A stretch of DNA of 64,000 bases from Microbacterium telephonicum. GTDB taxonomy: Bacteria > Actinomycetota > Actinomycetes > Actinomycetales > Microbacteriaceae. Where the stretch lies: contig NZ_RCDB01000002.1 of assembly GCF_003651225.1 (NCBI RefSeq), forward strand, positions 806,001 through 870,000, in the 5' to 3' direction. The translations under genes and the position numbers were made by a program. The notes below the pieces were generated by a model. That model did not search any database. It had not been told where the DNA came from and worked only from the letters and a program-made list of their open reading frames with translations. Positions within the stretch are counted from its first letter, which is position 1. Each line of letters starts with the position of its first letter. Positions 55,856-64,000 of the stretch are shown here, piece by piece.

Positions 55856-56944
55856 GTGAGTGGCTCCCCTGATGCGATCGAGGCCGTTTCCCAGCGACTG
55901 GAAAGGTTCATCGGGGACCAGCTCGACGCGGCATCCGCGCTGGGAGCCGACGCGCTCGCCTTCGCGGCCGCTGGCGCCGACGCCGTGCGCGGCGGCAAGC
56001 GTCTGCGGGCCCGCTTCTGCCTGACCGGCTGGCGGGCGATCGCCGAGCGGCGCGGCCCCGCCCATGCCCTCCCGGACGACGTGCTCTCGGCCGCCGCGGC
56101 ACTGGAGGTCTTCCATGCGGCGGCGCTCGTGCACGACGACATCATCGACAACTCCGACACCCGACGCGGCCGCCCCGCGGCGCATCGCGCGTTCGAGTCG
56201 GGCCACCGGGCGCAGGGGTGGGCGGGCGAGGCCGAACCGTACGGCCGGGCGGCGGCCGTGCTCCTGGGCGACCTCCTGGTCGCCTGGAGCGACGACCTGC
56301 TCGAGCAGGGTCTCGCCGCGGCGGCGCACGCCGGCGCGGCGCGGGCCGAGTACGCCCGGATGCGTCGCGACGTCACGATCGGTCAATATCTCGACATCGC
56401 CGAGGAGGCCGCCTTCGTCACCGCGCCCGACGACGAGCACGCCGAGCGTGCGCTGCGCGTGGCCTCGTACAAGTCGGCCCGCTACTCGGTGCAGCAGCCC
56501 CTGCTGATCGGCGCAGCCTTGGCGGGGGCCGATGCCGCCCAGCTCGACGCCCTGTCGCGCTTCGGTCACCCCATCGGCATCGCCTTCCAGCTGCGCGACG
56601 ACGTGCTGGGCGTGTTCGGAGACGAGCAGGTCACCGGCAAGCCCGCCGGCGACGACCTGCGCGAGGGCAAGCGGACCCTCCTCATCGCCTACGCACGCGA
56701 GGCCCTTCCCTCCGGCACCCGCCGCGTCGTGGACGAACTGCTCGGCGACCCGCTGCTGGACGGTGAGCAGATCGCGTCGCTGCAGCGCACGATCGTCGAC
56801 TCCGGCGCGCTGGAGCGCGTGGAGGAGGTGATCCGTCGGCAGACCGCCGAGGCGGATGCCGCGCTGCGCGGCGCGCCGTTGGGCAACGCCGCGGTCGGCG
56901 AGCTGCGCGATCTCGCGCGCGCCGCGACGGCGCGCACGTCCTGA
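55856..56944 (+). CDS. Polyprenyl diphosphate synthase (trans-isoprenyl type, IdsA-like)
   Basis: A 362-aa enzyme that elongates allylic diphosphates with IPP. GGKRLRARF, the first aspartate motif VHDDIIDNSDTRRGRP, and the second motif QLRDDVLGVFGD with GKPAGDDLREGK are complete. The product is probably C20 or longer, for menaquinone or carotenoids; chain length cannot be read safely. GTG start. It is divergent from DUF3040 and lies next to the Rv2175c-like gene, as idsA2 does in M. tuberculosis. Confidence 0.92.
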   Translation: MSGSPDAIEAVSQRLERFIGDQLDAASALGADALAFAAAGADAVRGGKRLRARFCLTGWRAIAERRGPAHALPDDVLSAAAALEVFHAAALVHDDIIDNSDTRRGRPAAHRAFESGHRAQGWAGEAEPYGRAAAVLLGDLLVAWSDDLLEQGLAAAAHAGAARAEYARMRRDVTIGQYLDIAEEAAFVTAPDDEHAERALRVASYKSARYSVQQPLLIGAALAGADAAQLDALSRFGHPIGIAFQLRDDVLGVFGDEQVTGKPAGDDLREGKRTLLIAYAREALPSGTRRVVDELLGDPLLDGEQIASLQRTIVDSGALERVEEVIRRQTAEADAALRGAPLGNAAVGELRDLARAATARTS

Positions 56945-56970
56945 CGCGGCGGATTCGGGCCAGGCGGATA

Positions 56971-57312
56971 TCAGGCGAGCGAGGCCGCGACGCGGCGCAC
57001 TTCGCTCTTGCGTCCGGCCTGCAGCGCCTCGATGGGGGCGATCCCGATGGTGTCGTCGGGAGACAGCAGCCAGTCGATCAGCTCGTCGTCGCCGAAGCCG
57101 GCATCCTGCAGCACGATGACGGTGCCCCGCAGCGAAGAGAGCGGACGGTCGCCCTGTAGGAAGACGGCGGGCACCTTGAACACACCGTCGCGCTTCGAGC
57201 CGACGAGGTGCTTCTCGTCGAGCAGTCGCCGGACGCGGCCCAGGCTCTCGCCCGTCTGCTCGACGAGTTCGGGAAGGGTCAGCCACTCAGTGGGAACGGG
57301 CGCGGTGTTCAC
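56971..57312 (-). CDS. Rv2175c-like DNA-binding protein
   Basis: A 113-aa protein with an N-terminal helix-turn-helix (EWLTLPELVEQTGESLGRVRRLLDEKHLVGSKR) and a C-terminal helical part (DDELIDWLLSPDDTIGIAPIEALQAGRKSEVRRVAASLA), as in M. tuberculosis Rv2175c, a substrate of kinase PknL. The PASTA kinase 1.4 kb away is the likely partner here too. GTG start at 57310-57312; the open frame extends to 57354. Confidence 0.85.
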   Translation of the reverse strand: MNTAPVPTEWLTLPELVEQTGESLGRVRRLLDEKHLVGSKRDGVFKVPAVFLQGDRPLSSLRGTVIVLQDAGFGDDELIDWLLSPDDTIGIAPIEALQAGRKSEVRRVAASLA

Positions 57313-57432
57313 CTCTCCACTATCGCACCCGTCGCGACATGACAGAACTCTCATCTTTCACATCAGTCACTTCAGTTGACTCGATTCACACCCGCGTGAC
57401 AGCGTGGCGGAGTCACCGAAGGGGGAGATCTC

Positions 57433-58608
57433 GTGCGACAGAGACCGACCATGCCCGCGGCCCTCGCCGCTCCCACCGCGATCCTCGGGTCGATCGCCCT
57501 CACCCTCGGCGCCTCGCCCGCCGCCCAGGCGCAGCCCGTGGGGGCCGAGCCGCGCCCGCTCGAGATGCAGCCCGAGAAGCGCGACGCCGCCGCATCCTCC
57601 GTCCGCTCAACGACGGCCGCCACCTCCAACACCCCGGCGACCCACACCGTCGCTCCCGGCGACACCGTGAGTCGCATCGCCGCGCGGTACGGACTGCGCA
57701 CCGCCGACGTTCTCGCATGGAACGGGCTGGGGTGGGACTCGATCATCCGCCCGGGCGATGTGCTGCGGCTCACCGGGGCCGCCTCCCCCGCGCCCGCCGC
57801 ACCGATGGCGGGCTCCTACACGGTCCAGCAGGGCGACACGCTCTGGTCCATCGCGCAGCGGCACGGCGTGAGCGTCGACGCGCTCCGCGGTGCCAACGGG
57901 CTCGGGTCGAGCTCCCTCATCCGCACCGGCCAGTCGCTCGCCCTGCCCGGCGGGATGGTCCCGGCGGTATCCGCCACGCCGGTCTCGGCGCCCGCGCCGA
58001 GCACCCCGGCGGCCACGACCCACACGGTCGCCGGCGGCGAGACCATGTGGTCCATCGCCGACCGGCACGGTGTCGCCCTCGCGGCGCTGCTGCAGGCGAA
58101 CGGCCTGGCGGAGTCGTCCATCATCTATCCGGGTCAGGTGCTGTCGGTGCCCGGCGCGGCGGCCCCGGCATCCGCGCCCGCCGTCGACACGGCCGCGCTG
58201 GGCCTGGACGACGAGCAGATCGGCAACGCCCGCATCATCATCGAGGTCGGCCGGGAACGCGGCGTGCCCGACCGCGGCATCGCGATCGCGCTGGCGACGG
58301 CGATGGTCGAGTCCTGGATCCGCAACGTCGACTGGGGCACGTACGACTCGCTGGGCCTGTTCCAGCAGCGTCCCAGCACCGGCTGGGGCAGCGCCGCCGA
58401 GGTCATGGACCCGCGGCGCGCGGCCGCGGTCTTCTACGGCGGCTCGGCCGACCCGAACGGCGCGCGCACCCGCGGCCTCCTCGACATCGGCGGGTGGGAG
58501 TCGATGGGCTTCAGCGCTGCGGCGCAGGCCGTGCAGGTCTCGGCGTACCCCGACCGCTACGGAGAGTGGGAGTCGCAGGCCTACGCGTGGCTCGCGGCCC
58601 TCGGGTGA
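57433..58608 (+). CDS. Secreted protein with three LysM repeats and a lysozyme-like C-terminal domain
   Basis: A 391-aa protein. A signal peptide (to about residue 34, ending AQAQP) is followed by three LysM modules at about 70-113, 126-170 and 194-238 (HTVAPGDTVSRIAARYG, YTVQQGDTLWSIAQRHG, HTVAGGETMWSIADRHG), then a domain with IALATAMVESWIRNVDWG, LGLFQQRPSTGWGSA and DPRRAAAVFYG, as in actinobacterial wall hydrolases. The glutamate in MVESWIRN is a candidate catalytic acid. GGGGGAG precedes the GTG by 6 nt. It lies between the Rv2175c-like and PASTA kinase genes; a wall-remodelling role is inferred. Confidence 0.85.
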   Translation: MRQRPTMPAALAAPTAILGSIALTLGASPAAQAQPVGAEPRPLEMQPEKRDAAASSVRSTTAATSNTPATHTVAPGDTVSRIAARYGLRTADVLAWNGLGWDSIIRPGDVLRLTGAASPAPAAPMAGSYTVQQGDTLWSIAQRHGVSVDALRGANGLGSSSLIRTGQSLALPGGMVPAVSATPVSAPAPSTPAATTHTVAGGETMWSIADRHGVALAALLQANGLAESSIIYPGQVLSVPGAAAPASAPAVDTAALGLDDEQIGNARIIIEVGRERGVPDRGIAIALATAMVESWIRNVDWGTYDSLGLFQQRPSTGWGSAAEVMDPRRAAAVFYGGSADPNGARTRGLLDIGGWESMGFSAAAQAVQVSAYPDRYGEWESQAYAWLAALG

Positions 58609-58685
58609 GCACCGCGTCGGTCTCGGTGCGGTATCGGTGTGCGCTCAGGGGTGCGCCGCTGACGGGCCTCTCGGGCGGGCATCCG

Positions 58686-58691
58686 TAGACT
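58686..58691 (+). promoter_or_regulatory. PASTA kinase -10 element (leaderless)
   Basis: TAGACT ends 7 nt before the GTG at 58699. Confidence 0.5.
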
Positions 58692-58698
58692 TCCCCCC

Positions 58699-60642
<1,944 letters not shown>

Positions 60643-60691
60643 CCGCGCGCTCCGCCGCCGGTACCGCTGAGCCTGCGGCGCTCGGCACGCG

Positions 60692-60764
60692 CGTCGAGAC
60701 CCGCTTCACGCGCCGAGACCCGCGTTCAGAACGCGGGTCTCGGCGTGGAAGTCGGGTCTCGACG
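60692..60764. repeat. Nested palindrome between convergent kinase and aroG genes
   Basis: An inner perfect 16-bp stem (60711-60726 with 60730-60745, loop CAG) is enclosed by a 12-bp perfect outer stem (60692-60703 with 60753-60764). Both stems carry the core CGAGACCCG, so the unit appears four times in alternating orientation. It can serve as a two-way terminator but has no T-run and looks like a dispersed palindromic element. Confidence 0.85.
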
Positions 60765-60774
60765 TGTCGAGGGG

Positions 60775-62112
60775 TCAGCGCTTCTCGAGCTCCTCGGCCA
60801 CCAGGAAGGCGAGCTCGAGGGACTGCATGTGGTTGAGGCGCGGGTCGCAGAGGCTCTCGTAGCGGGTCGCGAGGGTGGCCTCGTCGATCTGCTCCGACCC
60901 GCCCAGGCACTCCGTCACGTCGTCGCCGGTGAGCTCTACGTGGATGCCGCCCGGGTGCGTGCCGACGGCGCGGTGCGCCTCGAAGAAGCCGCGCACCTCG
61001 TCGACGACGTCGTCGAAGCGTCGCGTCTTGTAGCCGGTCGGCGTCGTGATGCCGTTGCCGTGCATGGGGTCGGTGACCCACAGCGGCTGCGCACCGGAAT
61101 CCTTGACGGCCTCCAGCAGCGGCGGCAGCGCGTCGCGGATCTTACCCGCACCCATGCGCGTGATGAACGTGAGACGGCCGGGCTCGCGCTCAGGGTCGAG
61201 CGTGTCGATGAGGGCGAGCGCCGTGTCCACGGACGTCGTCGGGCCGAGCTTCACGCCGATGGGGTTGCGGATCTGCGAGAAGTAGTCGACGTGGGCGCCG
61301 TCGAGCTCGCGGGTGCGCTCCCCGATCCACAGGAAGTGCGCCGACGTGTTGTACGGCGTCGACGTGCGCGAGTCGATGCGCGTCATCGGCCGCTCGTAGT
61401 CCATCAGCAGGCCCTCGTGGCCGGTGTAGAACTCGACGCGCTTGAGCTCGTCGAAGTCGGCGCCCGCCGCCTCCATGAACTTGATCGCGCGGTCGATCTC
61501 CTGCGCGAGCCGCTCGTACTGCTGGTTGGCCGGGTTCTGCGCGAAGCCCTTGTTCCAGGAGTGCACCTCGCGGAGGTCGGCGAACCCGCCCTGCGTGAAC
61601 GCGCGGATGAGATTGATGGTCGAGGCCGCCGTGTGGTAGCCCTTCAGCAGACGCTGCGGGTCGGGCTGACGCGACGCCTCGGTGAAGTCGTAGCCGTTGA
61701 CGATGTCGCCGCGGTAGGCCGGCAGCGTCACGTCGCCGCGCGTCTCGGTGTCGCTGGAGCGCGGCTTGGCGAACTGGCCCGCCATGCGCCCCATCTTCAC
61801 GACGGGCATCGACGCCCCGTAGGTGAGCACGACGGCCATCTGCAGCACCGTCTTGATGCGGTTGCGGATCTGCTCGGCGGTCGCACCCGCGAACGTCTCG
61901 GCGCAGTCACCGCCCTGCAGCAGGAACGCCTGCCCGGACGCGGCCTTCGCGAGTCGGTCGCGCAGCAGGTCGACCTCGCCGGCGAAGACGAGCGGGGGCA
62001 GCGACGCGATCTCGGCCGACACGGCGGCGACGGCATCCGCGTCGCCCCACTGCGGCTGCTGCTTGATGGGGAGCGAACGCCAGCGATCGAGGTCGGGCTG
62101 CGAAGTCGGCAT
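60775..62112 (-). CDS. aroG: Class II 3-deoxy-7-phosphoheptulonate synthase (DAHP synthase)
   Basis: A 445-aa enzyme, first step of the shikimate pathway. PPLVFAGEVDLLRDRLAKA, LLQGGDCAETF, the metal/PEP site FITRMGAGKIRDALPPLLEAV, WVTDPMHGNG and HLELTGDDVTECLGG-like (HVELTGDDVTECLGG) place it in the plant-like class II family used by actinobacteria. The ATG has TAGACT 6 nt upstream. Aromatic-acid feedback in this family is allosteric, so no attenuator is expected, and none is seen. Confidence 0.96.
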   Translation of the reverse strand: MPTSQPDLDRWRSLPIKQQPQWGDADAVAAVSAEIASLPPLVFAGEVDLLRDRLAKAASGQAFLLQGGDCAETFAGATAEQIRNRIKTVLQMAVVLTYGASMPVVKMGRMAGQFAKPRSSDTETRGDVTLPAYRGDIVNGYDFTEASRQPDPQRLLKGYHTAASTINLIRAFTQGGFADLREVHSWNKGFAQNPANQQYERLAQEIDRAIKFMEAAGADFDELKRVEFYTGHEGLLMDYERPMTRIDSRTSTPYNTSAHFLWIGERTRELDGAHVDYFSQIRNPIGVKLGPTTSVDTALALIDTLDPEREPGRLTFITRMGAGKIRDALPPLLEAVKDSGAQPLWVTDPMHGNGITTPTGYKTRRFDDVVDEVRGFFEAHRAVGTHPGGIHVELTGDDVTECLGGSEQIDEATLATRYESLCDPRLNHMQSLELAFLVAEELEKR

Positions 62113-62118
62113 CCGCTC

Positions 62119-62124
62119 AGTCTA
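62119..62124 (-). promoter_or_regulatory. aroG -10 element (leaderless)
   Basis: TAGACT ends 6 nt before the ATG. Confidence 0.5.
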
Positions 62125-62150
62125 CTGTCGGCGCGGATGCCGGAGCGTCC

Positions 62151-62840
62151 TCATGACGCCGCGACGACGGCCCTGTCCTTGAGGGTCGAGGCGTACACGT
62201 CGGCGTACTCCTGCTCCCCCAGTCGCTGCAGCGCCACCATGATCTCGTCGGTCACCGAGCGCAGCACGTAGCGGTCCGATTCCATGCCGTGGAAGCGGGA
62301 GAAATCCAGCGGTTCGCCGATGACCATGCCGACCCGGCCGATGCGCGGGATGCTGCGGCCGATCGGCATGATCTCGCCGGTGTCGACCATCACGACCGGC
62401 ACGACCGGCACGCGGGCCTCCAGCGCCATGCGCGCGAGCCCGGTGCGCCCGCGGTACAGCTTGCCGTCGGGGCTGCGGGTGCCCTCGGGATAGATGCCGA
62501 GCAGGTCGCCGCGACCGAGCACCTGCAGGCCGGTGTTGAGCGAGTCCTCCGAGGCCTTGCCTCCGGTGCGGTCGATCGGGATCTGCCCGGTCGCCTTCAT
62601 GAAGACACGCGTCGCCCAGCCCTTGAGGCCCTTGCCGGTGAAGTAGTCGCTCTTGGCGAGGAACGACATCGGCCGGTCGATCATGAGCGGCAGGAAGATC
62701 GAGTCGCTCACCGACAGGTGGTTGCTCGCAAGGATCGCCGCGCCCTCGGCGGGGATGTTGCGCCGGCCCACGATCCACGGCCGGAAGATCGCCTTGACGA
62801 TCGGTCCGATCACGACGTACTTCATGAACCAGTAGAACAT
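62151..62840 (-). CDS. 1-acyl-glycerol-3-phosphate acyltransferase (PlsC family)
   Basis: A 229-aa membrane-associated acyltransferase of phospholipid synthesis. The catalytic motif is NHLSVSDS (NHxxxxD), followed by KSDYFTGKGLKGW and the glycerolipid-binding YPEGTRSPDGKLYRG. One hydrophobic N-terminal segment anchors it. It follows the glucokinase gene by 18 bp, yet TAGGCT lies 8 nt before its ATG, so it may be transcribed from both promoters. Confidence 0.92.
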   Translation of the reverse strand: MFYWFMKYVVIGPIVKAIFRPWIVGRRNIPAEGAAILASNHLSVSDSIFLPLMIDRPMSFLAKSDYFTGKGLKGWATRVFMKATGQIPIDRTGGKASEDSLNTGLQVLGRGDLLGIYPEGTRSPDGKLYRGRTGLARMALEARVPVVPVVMVDTGEIMPIGRSIPRIGRVGMVIGEPLDFSRFHGMESDRYVLRSVTDEIMVALQRLGEQEYADVYASTLKDRAVVAAS

Positions 62841-62848
62841 CGTGCGGG

Positions 62849-62854
62849 AGCCTA
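62849..62854 (-). promoter_or_regulatory. PlsC gene -10 element
   Basis: TAGGCT ends 8 nt before the ATG, in the short gap after the glucokinase stop. Confidence 0.4.
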
Positions 62855-62858
62855 CCCT

Positions 62859-63794
62859 TTAGCCGCGGATGCGCGCGAGGTCGGCGACGCCGATGAGACC
62901 GGCGTCGTTGCCGAGCGTCGCGATCTCGAAGCGGGCGACCTGCCGGCCGCTGAAGCCGGGAAGCGACCGCTCGTACGCGACGCGCGCGGGCACCAGCAGC
63001 GCCTCGCCGAGGTCGGCGACGCCGCCGCCGATGACGTACAGGTCGGGGTCGAGCACGGCCTGGAACTGGCCGCACGCCTCACCGAGCGCGACGGCGACGC
63101 GGTGCACCGCCTCCAGCGCACCCGGGTCTCGGTCGAGCACGAGCTGGGCCATCGCGTCGCCCGGGATGACGCCCTCGGCATCCTGCGCAGCGGCGAGACC
63201 CGCACCGAGACCCTCCTGCGCGGCGATCTCCCGCGCCTCGCGCTGCAGCGCGCGACCGGAGGCGTATTGCTCGAGGCAGCCGCGCTGTCCGCATCCGCAG
63301 GCGTGGCCGCCGCGCTCGTAGCGCAGGTGGCCCAGCTCTCCCGCGGTGCCGTTGCCGCCCAGCAGCAGCTCTCCGTCGGTGACGACGGCTCCCCCGACGC
63401 CGGTGCCGAGGGTGAGCATGACCATGTTCGACGAGCCGGCTCCCGCGCCGAAGCGGTACTCGCCCCAGCCGGCGGCGTTGGCGTCGTTCTCGAGGGTGAC
63501 CGGGCGGCCGATGCGCCGCTCGAACTCGGCCCGCAGCGGGACGTTGCGCCAGTCGATGTTCGGGGCGTGGATCATGATCGAGCGCGTCGCGTCGATGAAG
63601 CCCGCGGCGGCGACGCCGACGGCGACGACCTCGTGCCGGGAGACCAGATCGAGGGCCATCGCGCCGACCGCGTCGGCGAGGGCGTCGGGGTCGGTCGGGG
63701 TGGCGACACGCGCCTGCTCCACGATCGTCCCGGCGTCGTCGACGACTCCGCCCGCGATCTTCGTTCCGCCGATGTCGATTCCGACGCTGAGCAC
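62859..63794 (-). CDS. ROK-family glucokinase
   Basis: A 311-aa sugar kinase. VGIDIGGTKIAGGVV is the phosphate-1 site, ENDANAAGWGEY holds the catalytic aspartate, and GELGHLRYERGGHACGCGQRGCLEQYASG is the ROK zinc signature. Lacking an N-terminal helix-turn-helix, it is an enzyme rather than a repressor; glucose is the likely substrate, with ATP as donor. GTG start with GGGAGGGA about 7 nt upstream; probably co-transcribed with plsC. Confidence 0.93.
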   Translation of the reverse strand: MLSVGIDIGGTKIAGGVVDDAGTIVEQARVATPTDPDALADAVGAMALDLVSRHEVVAVGVAAAGFIDATRSIMIHAPNIDWRNVPLRAEFERRIGRPVTLENDANAAGWGEYRFGAGAGSSNMVMLTLGTGVGGAVVTDGELLLGGNGTAGELGHLRYERGGHACGCGQRGCLEQYASGRALQREAREIAAQEGLGAGLAAAQDAEGVIPGDAMAQLVLDRDPGALEAVHRVAVALGEACGQFQAVLDPDLYVIGGGVADLGEALLVPARVAYERSLPGFSGRQVARFEIATLGNDAGLIGVADLARIRG

Positions 63795-63838
63795 GACGCA
63801 TCCCTCCCGGCGCGCGCCCGGGCGGTGCGGCCTCCGAG

Positions 63839-63844
63839 AGTCTA
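63839..63844 (-). promoter_or_regulatory. Probable glucokinase -10 element
   Basis: TAGACT on the minus strand, 44 nt before the GTG, gives a leader with a good ribosome site, unlike the leaderless neighbours. Confidence 0.4.
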
Positions 63845-63928
63845 GTGTGGAGATGAAGAAGCACCGCTGGGGCGCGGGCCGGGACAACTGCAGAAGCGAC
63901 ACGCGTAAGACTCGGTCTCACTCCCCAT

Positions 63929-63934
63929 TAGACT
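63929..63934 (+). promoter_or_regulatory. Possible -10 for the gene entering at the right edge
   Basis: TAGACT on the plus strand, 47 nt before the ATG at 63982. Confidence 0.35.
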
Positions 63935-63981
63935 CGATGTCACGAATCGCCGCCCGTCCGGTACCGAAGGAGTTGCCGCCC

Positions 63982-64000
63982 ATGAGCGCTGTCCAGTTCG
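63982..64000 (+). CDS. Start of an unidentified gene (cut by window end)
   Basis: Six codons (MSAVQF) after GAAGGAG at 9-nt spacing. An in-frame ATG at 63937 is a less supported start. The product cannot be named. Confidence 0.5.

Noticed and set aside
57313..57432. A c-di-AMP (ydaO-type) riboswitch before the LysM gene, as in several actinobacterial wall hydrolase genes
   Set aside because: The gap is only 120 bp, is AT-richer, and lacks the conserved riboswitch core; only TTGACT and a good ribosome site are visible.

Overview
The window is a chromosomal core region of a high-GC (about 70% by eye) actinobacterium. I place it in Microbacteriaceae, most likely Microbacterium or a close relative. 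The grounds are the split bcc-aa3 respiratory gene set with a diheme QcrC, Wag31/DivIVA and SepF in the division cluster, DUF3040 and DUF3043 proteins, a Rv2175c/PASTA-kinase/class II DAHP synthase neighbourhood as in mycobacteria, frequent GTG/TTG starts and many leaderless-looking promoters. I see no insertion sequence, prophage, CRISPR array, tRNA or rRNA. Almost every gene is housekeeping, and there is no accessory island.

Layout. Positions 1-4.2 kb: 5' end of uvrA, an OhrR/MarR-type regulator with a palindromic operator and a divergent small zinc-ribbon gene, uvrB and coaE. 4.2-7.8 kb: a response regulator facing a histidine kinase that overlaps a membrane protein with a degenerate GGDEF-like domain. 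7.9-13.8 kb: rpsA, a cation-efflux protein, a YchJ-like protein, a TraR/DksA zinc finger, a 5'-3' exonuclease, a PHP hydrolase and a small membrane protein. 14-24 kb: trpD, then ctaE-qcrC-qcrA-qcrB on + and ctaC-ctaD-ctaF plus a PP2C phosphatase on -, which together encode the cytochrome bcc-aa3 supercomplex. 24-36.5 kb: erpA, an M20 dipeptidase, DUF3043, a membrane protein-hisD-nrdR-pyrD operon, dnaE, a NUDIX hydrolase and an acyl-CoA ligase. 36.5-55.2 kb: the division and cell wall (dcw) cluster on the - strand, read mraZ-rsmH-ftsL-ftsI-murF-mraY-murD-ftsW-murG-murC-ftsQ-ftsZ-yggS-sepF-yggT-divIVA-lspA-rluD, followed by a frameshifted acetyltransferase. 55.4-64 kb: DUF3040, a polyprenyl synthase, an Rv2175c-like protein, a LysM protein, a PASTA Ser/Thr kinase, class II DAHP synthase, a PlsC acyltransferase, a ROK glucokinase and the first codons of a further gene.

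The genes form three main working sets: respiration (qcr/cta with ErpA for Fe-S insertion), envelope growth and division (dcw cluster, lspA, polyprenyl synthase, LysM protein, PASTA kinase), and DNA repair or replication (uvrA, uvrB, dnaE, exonuclease, nrdR, pyrD). uvrA, uvrB and dnaE share an upstream motif with the same spacing as the mycobacterial LexA-independent (RecA_NDp/PafBC) damage promoter.

The most interesting observations are that shared promoter motif, three phased MraZ boxes inside the mraZ promoter, the absence of murE between ftsI and murF, long palindromic elements in three convergent intergenic spaces, a very consistent TANNNT-6/7 nt-start-codon architecture at about 20 genes, and over-representation of GGATGC/GCATCC. 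I did not find a clearly new multi-gene system.
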